Assembly: GCA_949987705.1 (NCBI GenBank)
Contig: OX465282.1
Coordinates: forward strand, 96,894,070 to 96,958,069
From: Thereva unica
Taxonomy: Eukaryota > Arthropoda > Insecta > Diptera > Therevidae
Length of the DNA: 64,000 bases
Reading direction: 5' to 3'
Part shown: positions 1 through 11,233 of the stretch, piece after piece
Layout: the number at the start of each line of letters is the position of its first letter
How positions within the stretch are numbered: position 1 is the stretch's first letter
The notes under the pieces: generated by a model
Told to the model about the DNA's origin: nothing
Database searches by the model: none
The model's input: only the letters and a program-made list of their open reading frames with translations
Translations under genes and position numbers: made by a program

Positions 1-1157
1 TTGTTGGAAAATAAAGATAGCATTATTTTAAGATATTAAGCACTATTTTCAGTTTTCACGTGACGGCGATATTCAAGGCGAATGATAAAATTTAAGGCGT
101 TCATCAGATGGCAGGTGTTGCTGCCAGTTTTGCCACAGTCACTGGTATGACTGATGGATAACCTAACGTCTACATAAGCTGATAACTGATGTAATTATCT
201 GAATATTTTGACTTTCATCAATCACGACTGATGGAATTAATGAATGGATGGATTACGCGTGAAATGGACTCCTTAGGTGTTGCGATACTTTTGACGCTGA
301 CTGTATAATACACCTCGTGGGAAGTGTATTATATGTATGTACATATTTTTATGAAGCCGTGTGGAAAAGATCAGCTGGTTATTTATAATTTTGGTTCGTT
401 TTTTTCACGTTAAAGACAATGTTTTTTTGTCGGACAACGTATATGGAATGTTTGTTTTTCTATTATAAAATTAAATAAAAAAGAAAAAAGAGGTTATGTA
501 TAAATTTTTTCCGTTCATGAAATAGACGACTTTGACTCGTCGGACAGCGAAATCGGCACACAAATTTTGTCGGACACATATACCATGTAACTCCACATAT
601 TTTTCTTAAGGGGAGGTTATCATCTAGAATTTTGAAATTTTCGATTTTTTTTTGCATTTTCTAAAAGTTTAGCATGTCTAGAATGGTGTGTTAAAATTAT
701 TAGTTGATCCGATGAGTAGAACGTGTTCTACAGTCCGTTTATTGTTGCGGTGTCATGATCGCAGCGGGACTCTCGTTGCCATAAGATGAATTTAGTTCCC
801 TAAAATGTATATAGGTAGCAGCAGTTAAAAAACACTAAAAAATTGTAAATTCGAAAAAAATATAGGTCAAAATTAATGAAAAATAGATTTTTGATCCGCC
901 ATATTGGATCTGTTATGAAAATCCGCTTCGGATGCAAGTATTGTCAGTTCAAATGTACAAAACTTTAAACTCTCGATTTCTCCGTTCCTGTTTTTTCAAA
1001 ATTTCCGGGGACATAACTTGAAAACGGTTCAACCGATTTCCTTCTAGTTAGTTTAATTTTAAAGAAAACAATTTTTATTGGAGGATGAACCATTAAAATT
1101 TTAATATTTTTTACGTTAACTATTTTATTTTGAGTAATAAACTGTAAAAAAAGTCGA
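1..1157. other. intergenic, no gene recognised
   Basis: No coding region or RNA gene is recognisable. Short blocks near 370-395, 423-435 and 605-640 resemble blocks near 5592-5720 (a 'tcagctggttatt' block, a 'ttttgtcgga' block, and a 'gaggtt...catctaga' block in inverted order). This suggests an undefined dispersed repeat. Confidence 0.5.
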
Positions 1158-1530
1158 AAAACAGCCAGTGGCGTAGCGAGCTTAACACGCGCCCGGGGCA
1201 CAATACCTTTTTAGCGCCCCCCCCCCCCTCGAAAACCATATTATACCAAACCATATTATATGTAAAATATACTCGTAAATTAATAAATAAATAAAGTAAA
1301 ATAAATAAAGTCATTGGCTCAAGCAAGACTTTAAATTTTAGAAAAAAAATGTAGTTGAGAAAACAAGACTAGATTTTGAAATGTATGTGATCATCAAAAG
1401 ATACCTATTATTTATTTTACATATTTATAAAGAAATATTTTAAAAATACATTAAAAAGTAAATATTTATTATCTCTAAGATACATATATTTAATTATAAT
1501 ATGATTATAATACTTTAATAAAACTAATTA

Positions 1531-1719
1531 TTATGTATAAATTTTCGTTGCTTTTGATGAAGCAAATTTATCAATAATACTTAAAAATGCTAAGTCACTT
1601 AGGCGATCTTGTCCCATCGTTGATCGTAGATATGTCAAAATTAATTTTAATTTGCTGAATGAACGTTCGCGGCTAGGAATTGATATTTCGTTAAAGCGGA
1701 CTTCTACAACCTGTCCCAA
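1531..1719 (-). pseudogene. hAT transposase C-terminal dimerisation remnant
   Basis: The 62-codon minus-strand frame contains ERSFSKLKLILTYLRSTMGQ followed by DRLSDLAFLSI. This is the recognisable core of the hAT-C dimerisation domain in ZMYM/hAT-type transposases, which follows the catalytic Glu region. The rest of the transposase is not visible in any frame nearby, so this is the 3' stub of the gene. It sits close to one terminus of the 1166-3668 hAT element, the expected place for the 3' end of its own transposase gene. It is too short to be functional. Confidence 0.75.
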
Positions 1720-2096
1720 GTGTCACGGATATGTACAGTCGAGGAAAAAAAGTATCCCCAAAGTAACAAATAAAGAATATTTTTTTTTAATTTAGATAAT
1801 TCTCAATTTATGTAACCACAAAGCGTAGATGCCATAAGGAAGTGCTGACAGACACAGGTCGAGTCAGCCCTGCCAGTAAAATTGACGTGCCATTTCTATT
1901 ATGAATATATTATTACAGTTAATACAGTAATAATAGTCTAAATATTAGTGTTCTCTTTTTTCCTTTTTATTAACGAATTAACATCTATAACAATATTCTA
2001 GTTGTGCCACTTACAACATTTTCCAAGAAATCGAACTAGAATTTTTTTCAGAAAATTTCTTATTATTTTCTGTTGTTTTGTTTGATCGGAACAAAA

Positions 2097-2456
2097 TTTT
2101 TGACGTGACAACGTCTATTAAATCGGTTTAAGATAGGACGCGCGTGTAAAAATGTCCCGCACAATGTCCCGCACACAAAAAAAAATCATATCTCCGCCCC
2201 CATACATGTTAGGGGGATGGTTAATGGCTCAACATTTTCGTTAATTTATCCTCTACACGGGAAAAATATATTCATTCACCTTATTGACGTGACAACGTCT
2301 ATTAAATCGGTTTAAGATAGGACGTGCGTGTGAAAATGTCCCGCACACAAAAAAAAATTTGCTTCGAAATATATAATTTATTAATTGAGAAAATAATACA
2401 AAACGTAATAACAGACGTTGTCACGTTCAAATTAATAGACGTTGTCACGTTAAAAT
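2097..2456. mobile_element. MITE-like element with duplicated GACGTGACAACGTCTATTAA ends
   Basis: The block TTGACGTGACAACGTCTATT followed by AAATCGGTTTAAGATAGGAC occurs twice in direct orientation (about 2100-2140 and 2284-2325). Its end motif recurs inverted twice (about 2412-2427 and 2434-2451). The combination of terminal inverted repeats and a repeated left end suggests a MITE, or one MITE end duplicated. No TSD was resolved. Confidence 0.5.
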
Positions 2457-2535
2457 ACGGACGTGATACTTCACATCCAAGACCATTAATTTTTTTACAG
2501 AACAGAATTTCGTTTTGTGTTTGATTTTTTTGCTA

Positions 2536-3257
2536 TTATACGTTTTGTGTTTAAACAGGGGCCCACTAGTTGTCGTTTAGTCTTTTCCTTAGTCGTTGCT
2601 CGCTGTCCCTGGATGGTTTCCCGCCTCTTTTACTTGATAATGTTCCTCTCCCAATTGTTGAATGTGCCAAAAACCTGGGTATTGTTTTCAATTCCAGACT
2701 CTCCTGCTGCAGTCATGTCTCATTGATGCTCTCTAAAATCTATGGCACCCTTCGTAAATTGCGGCTACATGGCAGTCTGTCATCTTCGCCCATTCGAGCT
2801 AAACTCATCAAAACTCTTGTTGTTCCTCATTTTCTGCATGGCTCGTTGGTTTATATTTCCTTTGACTCCTCCTGCCGCCAGCGACTTAAAGTGGCATTTA
2901 ATGACTGCATTAGGTTCATTTTTAATATGAGAAGGTCTGATCATGTGTCGGGTGTCCAAAATTCAATACTGGGTTGTGACCTCTTTCAATTCCTTGATCT
3001 CATGGCTCTACTTCTCTTGCATAAGGTCTTTTATTCCAAAAGTCCCTGCTACCTTGCTGACTTCCTCGTTCCTTTGCAATCCTTAAGATCCATCAAATTC
3101 CTGATTTCTGCTCACACTTCCCTATTTGGTAGTCGTTCCTTCTTTGTGTACACCCTTAGAATCTGGAATAATCTTCCAAATCACATTCAGAGAATGAGCT
3201 CAGCCACCGTATTCAAAAGACATGCATCTATTTTTCTATCTTCTTCTTCTCATTAGA
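2536..3257 (+). pseudogene. LINE (non-LTR) reverse-transcriptase protein, C-terminal remnant
   Basis: The frame from 2570 to the stop at 3256 (228 codons) has the post-catalytic part of a Jockey/CR1-group ORF2 protein. It contains a NLGIVFN motif (residues ~36-42, the usual K(Y)LG motif after the palm), then thumb-like sequence, and near the end RIWNNLPNHIQR, a hallmark of the C-terminal region of these LINEs. The YADD catalytic motif is absent, so the copy is 5'-truncated, as LINE insertions often are. Downstream AT-rich sequence runs into a (TTA)n tail at about 3475-3511, which probably marks the 3' end. It lies inside the 1166-3668 hAT element and so postdates it. Confidence 0.75.
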
Positions 3258-3473
3258 TTTCTTTATCTCTCTTTGCTTCACTGTATCTAATTCTTAATTT
3301 TCTTCTACTCTTACTCTTTCCTTAATTTTATTTTAATTTTCACTTTAATTTCAATTTTAATTTTAATTGTAATTTTTAAATCTAATTTTAAGTTTTTTTT
3401 ATTAATCCTCTCTGTTAATGTTACTTTGTATGTACTCTAAAAGATGTAAATCTTGTGTACTGTCCGATAATAA

Positions 3474-3474
<1 letters not shown>

Positions 3475-3511
<37 letters not shown>
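3475..3511. repeat. (TTA)n microsatellite, probable LINE 3' tail
   Basis: About twelve TTA units follow 'taataaa'. The position directly after the LINE 3' region suggests the simple-repeat tail used by several non-LTR clades in place of poly(A). Confidence 0.75.
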
Positions 3512-3513
<2 letters not shown>

Positions 3514-3793
3514 GTTTATTATATTACACTGGCACTAAATTTAAAATTTATTTTCCAAAAATCAATAATAAAAATAAAAATTATCCAGCAATTTTTTGTT
3601 TTGTGGACCCCTTTGTGAGTAGCGCCCGGGGCATGAAGCCCCCCTGTCCCCCCCTCTCTACGCCACTGAAAACAGCACTCAAATTTCAAAGTCGCGCCAT
3701 TTTTTTGTCAATTTGTCAATTTTCAGATTTTGTCAATTTTGATAATTTTTTGGAAAATTTTGGTTCATCCTCCAATAAATTTATTCTAGTTAA

Positions 3794-5340
3794 GGCCCTA
3801 ATACACTCAGCGACGAAGTCCAACATGAAATTCAGTTCCAACAACAAAATATTAAGGGAAGCTTAAAAAAAAATACAGTCACAAAATTAAACTAACCCAA
3901 TCTCAAAAACCTCCTAACACAGTCAAAATTACCTGTTGTGCACTGCTTGCAGTGCACAACACGGCCGCCGGAGGGGAAATCTTTGCACAAAAAAGGGGTT
4001 CGGCTGCATTCGTATGTCTTGTTGGGCTTTACTTTATGAGTGCGTGCCCGAGGTAAATTTTCTGGCGACTTTCAAGAAATCCCTTCTGCGGTGTCGCCGG
4101 CTAGAAATTGAAGCCAGTGTTAGATAATTATGAATGTAAATTGAATTAATGTCGCAGTAATGCACTCTACGAACTTGTTCCTGTCATGGGATATGAGAAT
4201 AGATATTTTTTGTTTGATATTTAAATTTTTCATTCATGTGAAATTTTGATATCGCTGCTGTTGCTGATTTGAAATTTAGCAAGTGCGGCTAATAAACAAT
4301 AAACAATCGAAATAAATGAATTCTAATAAAATATATTTGTAAAATTTTTATTTGGGAAGACATAAAATATGTACCTACAAAAATTAAAATTTATGGTAAA
4401 ATATTCCAGCAAAGCCCATATTTACATACAAAAATAATAAAAACCATAAAAAATGAATTTACGCAAAATTTATCAACACTCAAGTTGTAAAATACCTGTG
4501 CAAGGGATACACCTTTTTTGCGAATCTAGTTCCGGGAAGTTGTTACGGCTAAAAAGACAATAACGAAAAACAAGGATGTCATAAAACTTAATTATTACAT
4601 GAAGGTAGTATTTGCCATTAAAATATTTTCTTGGGTTTTTCATAAAGCCAAGATAATAAACACCGATTGATCACTACCTGACCACCGGGCAAGAATCCCT
4701 AAATTCTCAAATCAAGGAAATCACCATCAAGCAAGTCATTAAAATTCTTGCCAAACAAACCGATTTTTCCTCAGATTTTATTTTTTCCCGAAAATACGAT
4801 CACCATCCATGCCTGCAACAAAAAAGGTTTGAAATTTCCCCTGCAAAAGCCGAAGCAGAAGCTCTCACTTATACAAACGCATCTCGTGTAAGATTACGCA
4901 AATGCTTTATACAGAATACAACTAGCGCAGAGATTTGCTTGGAGCGGAAATTTGATGTATTAAAACTGAAGAATTTTAGGGAATTTTCGTTCTTAAATTT
5001 TGTGGACAATTTTTAAAACATAATTTACTCATGAAAGAAGGCTAAAATTCAAAAATTTTCCACCATGAATAGCTAGATAATCGATTTAAGTTTATCGTAC
5101 ATTAAAAAAAATTTAAAATTTTTCCACCTAAATAGGAGTATTTTCCGGGCGCAGGTACGGAACTTTGAACCATTATAACTAATATACTAATAAAAAATAT
5201 TAAAATTTTCCACCATGAATAGCTAGATTTATGTTTTCTTAAAAATACCTAATTTAAATTATTTCATTTGTTTGGATAGTTTTCTTAATATTCGCGGGCG
5301 CGCGATACCCTATAATTGCTCGATTGAGTGTATTAGGCCC
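3794..5340. mobile_element. TTAA-flanked non-autonomous DNA element, 1.5 kb
   Basis: The left end reads GGCCCTAATACACTCA and the right end is the complement of GGGCCTAATACACTCA. TTAA flanks both ends (3790-3793 and 5341-5344). TTAA duplication is typical of piggyBac, but the terminus is not the classic CCC(T/A) form, so the family is uncertain. A block of about 27 bp around 'aattttccaccatgaatagc' is repeated near 5055-5080 and 5200-5226. No transposase is visible. Confidence 0.65.
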
Positions 5341-5344
5341 TTAA

Positions 5345-6988
5345 GGCTCCATCAAGATTTTTTTGATTTTAGATTGATTTGCGACCTGTGGACACCCGGC
5401 AGTGTAGCAAATTTTCGAAAACATGCCGTAGGAAAAGCCAAATAACGGACGCCATTTTGTTTTTTTTTTTCTATCCAAAAAATTTCAATGTGTGAATAAA
5501 AGTACATTTTATCAAATTGCCAAATATCGTCTTGATATGTTTTATTGTTTCCTTTTAAAAAATTCCCAAAGTTTACCTAATTTTCGGTGTTCTAGATGAG
5601 AACCTCCTCTTAAACGATCCTGAAAAAATCAGCTGGTTATTAATAAATTTTTGGAAGCCCATAACTTAGCAGGTTTGCGGTGGTAGACACCCTTTAGGGT
5701 CCAACATTTTTGTCGGACGAGTTTTGTTTCACGCGTATCATCGCCATCTCATGCAGTTATGATTGGTAAAAAAACAGTATCTATCTATCAGGTCGACTTT
5801 CGAGCAACGTGGAGGAAAAAAGCCGCGGTTTCAAACATTTTCGCAGAAGAAAAGTTGGTAGACTAGGGTTTCTTAACCCATACAAAAAGTTGCAAGAGAG
5901 TATGTATGAATATTTTTTTTGTTCGTGGGCACTTAGTCTATTAGTTGCATACATAATTCGAAAGCTTTCAAGGCTATACTATTCAACTGCTCTCGAATTT
6001 CTTTTCGATATACTAAGGTGTCTTTAAATGCGTGCTTGGGCAATTAATGGTCTTCCAGATCCAGTTGCTCACATCGTTATTGTTTGTGTTCTTACCAATG
6101 AAGGTTACCAATAATGCTACTCTACTCAAGTACTAGATTCGTGCCCCGAATTTCCGAAATAGACGTGATAAATGGGAGAATCAAAGCCATAAACGTGGAT
6201 GTAATGTAAAGAAAGTTCGGAAGACATCCAGCAGTGACTTTAATTCGCTTTGAACAAGAATCGGAGGTTTTTCGGGGCTGTATAGTGACCTGCAACGAAA
6301 TACGGGTTCATCACCATACCGCAGAGAACACGAGAGAGTATGGAGTGGAGAGAAATTGAAAGGATGGGCACCGCTCAAGGTAGAGCTTTCGCTCTGTCTT
6401 TACAATGCAAACCCAAGTGTGTGATTTTAAAATGAACTTCAGGTGTAAAACCTTTCAGTCGCTTTATACGCGTTTAAGATGTGTAAATTTAACACGCCAA
6501 AAGTGTGTAAATTTAAAACACTTAATGCGTGTATTTTGAACACACCAAATATGTATTACTATGAAGCTTTTCAGCGTCGTTTTTCAAGGAGTAAACTTAC
6601 AAAAATTGTCACCGTCATGACTTCTTGTCCCGCCGCCTTTCTGCTACCGACTGACTGTAAAAAGAGAAATGACAAGAAATGACACATAATGTTTGATTTT
6701 CACACATTTAAGACATAAAACGATAAAACGTTTCAAATTTTTTTCCGTGTAAAAAATATTATACGATGCATGTGTGTGATCTTTACACTAATGTCTTTTT
6801 ATCCGCATTGTTTTAACACGGTATATTCCTAAAATACAATATTTTAACACGATAAGCCAAATTTACACTCTTATGAAGTGTGTAGTGTGTTAAATTCGCA
6901 CGGAAAACATATTCTGAGGTTTGCAGGTGCTGATTCATTTCCTACATGATCGATGTATTGCGACTGCCCCTACTACTGCCAGCTGCTG
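5345..6988. other. no gene recognised
   Basis: AT-rich sequence without recognised coding potential. Around 6470-6900 there are many short GTGTAAATTT/ACACATT-like words in both orientations, which may be a decayed MITE; its borders could not be fixed. Confidence 0.4.
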
Positions 6989-6996
6989 GATGAGGC

Positions 6997-7420
6997 CAAA
7001 GTCTAGAAATTAACAAGTCTTTCATCTTCATATGGTTAATGAGTGAAAGGCGAACAGCTGCATGCACAAGTTTTTCAAATGACGATGTCAGGCTATCAGA
7101 GAGAGAATGCAACATTTTTATACGCGCTGGAATACAACCATAAGTCGGAACATTTTATGAGTTTCTATAGGGATAATGTTGATGTGTTTGTGCATATTTG
7201 CTCGTTTGTTTTGATGATTTCAATTTTGACAGCTGATTCAATTATCTTTCCTTTTCTGTTCTGCATACTTTACCGTAAAGACAGAATCTGGCTTTGTCTC
7301 GCTGAATTCACGAAGTATGCGTTGAGTTTTGCTCAGCAGTGATGTTTATATATGCACGCACACAATCAACGGTCGGAAATTTTTGTATGAAGATGAAAGA
7401 CTTGTTATTACTAGACTTTG
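6997..7420. mobile_element. MITE with 8-bp TSD GATGAGGC
   Basis: The termini are CAAAGTCTAG at left and CTAGACTTTG at right. The inverted repeat continues inward through AACAAGTCTTTCATCTTCAT. The 8 bases GATGAGGC are present at 6989-6996 and again at 7421-7428. The 8-bp duplication points to a hAT-type (or P-type) mobiliser, while the CAAAGTC terminus does not identify the family. The internal 99-codon frame (7043-7342) has no recognisable domain. Confidence 0.85.
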
Positions 7421-7529
7421 GATGAGGCCAAGACTTCTTCGTCAACTGGTTAACTGGCTTATGCCTCACTGTTTCTAAGTTTCCTTCGTCGCGGAAACTA
7501 AATTGCGGCCTCTTCCACTGGGCATTTCC

Positions 7530-7995
7530 GTCCCATCAGTATACTTCCTTTTTTGGCTGAGGCTCTTGAAAAGTTTATTGCTGCTCAAATACTTGAGTTT
7601 GGTGTACGAATCCAATTAATTAACGAATGGCAATCTGGCTTTTGCAAACGCCATAGCTGTGACACTGCCTCCTTAAAGTGACGTCTGATATTCGAAAGCC
7701 TTTCATATTTGTTGCTTATTTTCGCTCGATTTCTCAAAAGTGTTAATCACGGTTTACCTCTGGAAAAAATCGCATCCCAAGCTAATTTTCCTCTTCTTGC
7801 CCTTAAACTAATACATAGTTTCTTAACTTAATCGTTCACAGAAAGTTCTGCTCAGTGACAATTCTTCCTCAGTAGCTGCTCTACATGCTAACGTACCCCA
7901 AGGATCTATCCTTGGTCCAGTGCTATTCGGAATTTTCTTTAATGAACTTCCTTTTGTAGTCAAAGATTCCAAGATTCACATATAAGATGATGTGT
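7530..7995 (+). pseudogene. LINE reverse-transcriptase remnant with broken catalytic motif
   Basis: Across shifted frames the + strand gives LEKFIAAQILEF and NEWQSGFCKRHSCDTASLK (fingers/palm of a Jockey/CR1-type RT). It then gives a clear NVPQGSILGPVLFGIFF motif at about 7892-7937 (RT block 4). The catalytic FADD/YADD position follows as 'I-stop-DDV' near 7980-7992. Several stops and frameshifts separate these blocks, and the sequence stops matching at about 7995. It is a dead, truncated copy. Confidence 0.75.
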
Positions 7996-8262
7996 AAAGG
8001 AGAATGCAAATTTTGGTACCCATCTCCAATAGCTATGTGTAATACGTCGTTGGATAGGTATTTTTGAGCTGAATATAAGTTTCTATGGGGCCTAGTTCGA
8101 AATCTTTGTCCGTTTTTAGTAATACGAATTGTACAAAGATAGAGTTTTACATACAACCCTGTATTTTTGTAACCCTATAATCTATTCCACTAGTAAGACA
8201 CCAATGAACCAATGAATTCCTCCACCTGTGATGGTTCTATCTTCCCAACTTTAGGAGTTATG

Positions 8263-8392
8263 AGTCGTCAAAGTCCAATTTTAGGGAATTTTTAACAAAA
8301 ATATCAACTTCAGCGGCTTATTTTTTGGAGAAAGGGGTAGGTGAAGTTGACATTTTTGTTATAAAAAACCCAAAAGTTGGACTTTGACGACT
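8263..8392. repeat. hairpin MITE, 130 bp
   Basis: AGTCGTCAAAGTCCAA at the left is matched by the complement TTGGACTTTGACGACT at the right. Inverted similarity continues inward (TATCAACTTCA / TGAAGTTGACA), so the unit is nearly all stem. No clear target duplication was seen. Confidence 0.6.
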
Positions 8393-8420
8393 GTCAGTCA
8401 CGCTTAGGGTCCTTGCGGTC

Positions 8421-8855
8421 CTAGCTTGCATTCTTCTCGGGTCCCTGCTCCCCTGGACTTTGGGCGCTTATCTGGGTCTGCCCCTGAGGCTTGCCGCGTT
8501 TCTGACCGCTGCCAATTTCTTTAGTGGCTCGTTTGCGCTCCGTGAAACACTCCAAGTTCACTCTGATAATTGTCAGATAATTTTTTCTTGCTAGTTTGCA
8601 CGATAGTTCAGAATTACTGCCAGTTGCTTGGGGCATTGTTGTTGATTGCGAAGCCGAAGCTCCTGTGTTGGACAAGGTACCTCTAATGAGATCCCTCTCC
8701 AGGTCTAAGCTGATGCCTATATTATCAAACCCACAACTTCCTTCTTCGTCAGTTTTTTGGGGGGTATTTATTTGTTGATCCACAAAAGTGCCACGTGTGT
8801 ATGGCAGTAAAGAGAAGATCCATCCTGACCAAGCCGTTACATCAGAACAAGGCAT
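8421..8855 (-). other. 144-codon open frame, function unknown
   Basis: This is one of the longer uninterrupted frames in this part of the window. It is Gly/Ser/Gln-rich, with a basic stretch near residues 107-122 and a low-complexity Gln/Gly/Pro tail. No catalytic motif, signal peptide or membrane segment is evident. Codon content is mixed and GC is higher than the surroundings. It could be a remnant of a LINE ORF1 (these often end in basic, low-complexity segments) or a chance frame. It lies between the dead LINE at 7.5-8.0 kb and a hAT-like element starting at 8953. Confidence 0.2.
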
Positions 8856-9865
8856 TAAACGGTTTTGTGAGTCCGGTACCTAGAGGCTTCGATGTGGCTT
8901 GATCTTCAATTGTCATACCATTTCAATTCAATGAACAAGAACGTAATTAATACAGGGGCGGATCCAGAAACAATTCTTAGGGGGGGAAATGAAATTTTTC
9001 TCAAAATCTGGAGATGATGTTATCTGAAATAGTACAGGGTGTACAGTTAAAAATGATAGTAAACAAATTTACGACAGTAGTAAACAAATAACTAAAATAA
9101 AATAACTCCCCGAGTAAAAATAAAAGATGGCTTTGCAGCGGGCGAACACCGGCCGTATTTGAAACATAGTCCTAGGACATATGAAGGGCATCAGAAGTGT
9201 ATTTGTCGGTCTGTACGGCCGTATATTTATTGAGAAAACAAATTTGGTGCTCATGTCTTCGTATTCGAATATGACAAAAATTTTATCAACGCAGTGAAAT
9301 TAAGGGTTTTCTTTTTTTTATTATTATATAATCGATTGTTTTTTTTTTTTTTTTTTTTTGAACCTCTGAAAAAAAACAAAATTTCCCATTAAAATATATA
9401 TCAACACCAAAAATCAAGTGTGCTTCAGAAACCGACGACAGGCGAACCTGGTTCTCTTATGCATCGATAGCCTTTACGAATGACAATCGTAAGGCCGATT
9501 GTACATAACAAAAATGATTAAGTTTCCACAAACTACACTCAACAATACATTGGTGCAGATTCTTTTGTTGGCTCAAATTTACCGTCGTATGCCCGCGGGT
9601 ACAGCTCAATCCTCGGCCATTTAATTCTGTTGGACAAGATTAAACGTCGTCGTGGGCCCGTATGTGCTCTCGTTAAAAATAGTTAAAAACTCTACGGCCA
9701 TCATATACCTCTTAAAAGCTGTAAAGCCATCTTTTATTTTACCCGAGTCATAAGAAAACATTGTAAATCGGAAAATGTTTTAAAAACCAAGGTAGATTCT
9801 TCTCATGCTTTGAATCTGCGAGAACATACATATCTTATAAATTGAGACACTTAAGTTTCTGTAAG

Positions 9866-10100
9866 TACGTATACATGATGAGTTGAACTCAGGTTGAACC
9901 CAAGTCCGACTACATGTAGACGCGAATCGAATGAAATTAAGATCGACTGAACTCGACTCAACTCGGTTACCTGGCTTGAGTGGAATTTATGCATATAGGC
10001 AAGAGACTTAGTAGTTAGTGTGGTTTGTTTGTGTTTTGTGCCCCGAATCGAAAATTCAACTCAACCCCAACTCAACTATTGAACTCATCATGTATACGTA
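9866..10100. mobile_element. MITE with TACGTATACATGATGAGTT ends (GTTGAG family)
   Basis: The left terminus TACGTATACATGATGAGTT is matched exactly by the complement at the right end. The interior is rich in GTTGAG/CTCAAC words. A half copy with the same terminus is at 21383-21500, and a related 435-bp element is at 53457-53891. It is nested in the 8953-11233 element. Confidence 0.75.
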
Positions 10101-10227
10101 GTATGTGTTTCGTAAATACCTTGTATGTTAGTGGATAGTGGAGATAGTTCCCTCTCTAGAAATTTTTTTTTAAATAGTCGTGTAGTCGAACAAAGGATTT
10201 TATTGAATGTCTGATGACGTATATAAG

Positions 10228-10395
10228 TAGCGAAAAAGGGGATATGAGTATTTTAAATCTTTAAAACGGCGAAAATTGTATAATATTTTTTGTAGCCAAT
10301 GGCATTACCTACAAACTTTGCAAGAACTATTTTATGATAAGGCTTAACCGTTTAAGAGATATTTGCAAAAAAACTGATTTTTACATCTTTTGAAT
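10228..10395 (+). repeat. dispersed repeat block, inverted relative to 28280-28470
   Basis: The sequence 'gagtattttaaat.tttaaaacggcga' followed by 'ctacaaactttg..a..actattttatgataag' recurs in the opposite orientation around 28300-28450. No ends or coding content were identified. Confidence 0.55.
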
Positions 10396-11233
10396 ACACT
10401 TTTTTGTTCTTCCCGATTGTTGGAGCAATGCGACATTTCATTAATAGTGATGTTTTTAAAAGCCGTTCAAATTTTCCGCTATTTCCAATTTTTGCGGCAG
10501 TTGAATGTCTATTTTGACTGGACTATACCTGTCTGTCAAGGGTATAAAAAAAACCTGTGTAGACCTGCGCATCAATGCAACAAATGGACTGAAGGGGTTA
10601 AAATGGGTTTGTGTACAGGGATATACAGATACCATAGAAGAAGATCTATGAACCCTAGGTATAAGAAGTTGGAGGCTTCAAGACAGGGATCGACAATCAT
10701 GGAGGACGATCTTGCACGAAGTCAAGGTCAATAACTGGCAGTGGAGCTATTTATGATCTTTGGGTGCAGATATGCACGCGCATACCAAGAGTAGTAGGAT
10801 ATTTTTTAAGTGGGACATTTCAATAAATTGAGCAGTTAATACAGTTTACCGTCGTGTAAGGGATAAATGTACTGCGCAGGATAAGTCTTACTCAAGCCTT
10901 TCGTATGGATGCTGTTAATAAAAAAGCTCACAGAGCTATTGTAACTATGTATATATAGGTTCTAAAACGAGTTTTATCTTAAGCCACGTTTTTTAAAATT
11001 AAACAATTGCAGATACAGACCTATTTTAATTAAGCATTTCAAACTAAGCACACAGCTGCAATTTAAAAATTGTGTCGAGATTTTTTTTTTCGTTATAAAT
11101 AAAGACAGTAAAATAGATGTTTTCCTGGTTTAATTACACTCGACATATTTTTTCAGAACTAAAATAATCCAAACTCATAGAGCTCTTGGGGGAGGGGGAA
11201 ATGTCCCTCATTTCCCCATTGAATCCGCCACTG

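Larger units (their letters stand above)
1166..3668. mobile_element. hAT element, non-autonomous, 2.5 kb, with exact 8-bp TSD
   Basis: The left end begins CAGTGGCGTAGCGAGC and the right end is the complement of CAGTGGCGTAGAGAG. The 8 bases AAAACAGC lie immediately outside both ends (1158-1165 and 3669-3676), which is the length and perfection expected of a hAT target duplication. CAGTGGCG termini are typical of hAT. Inside are a hAT-C transposase remnant (1531-1719, -), a small element with repeated ends (about 2097-2456) and a LINE 3' end (2536-3511). The element therefore looks like a decayed autonomous copy that was hit by later insertions. The subterminal regions hold C/G homopolymers (1217-1228, 3641-3656) and matching GCGCCCGGGGCA blocks. 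Confidence 0.88.
8953..11233. mobile_element. hAT-like non-autonomous element, 2.3 kb
   Basis: The left end is CAGGGGCGGATCCAGAA and the right end is the complement of CAGTGGCGGATTCAATG. Both are followed inward by G-rich 'gggggaaatg' blocks. TTAATA occurs directly outside both ends (8947-8952, 11234-11239). That is only six clear bases of duplication rather than eight. No transposase remains. A 235-bp MITE (9866-10100) and a dispersed repeat block (about 10228-10395) lie inside. Confidence 0.7.
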
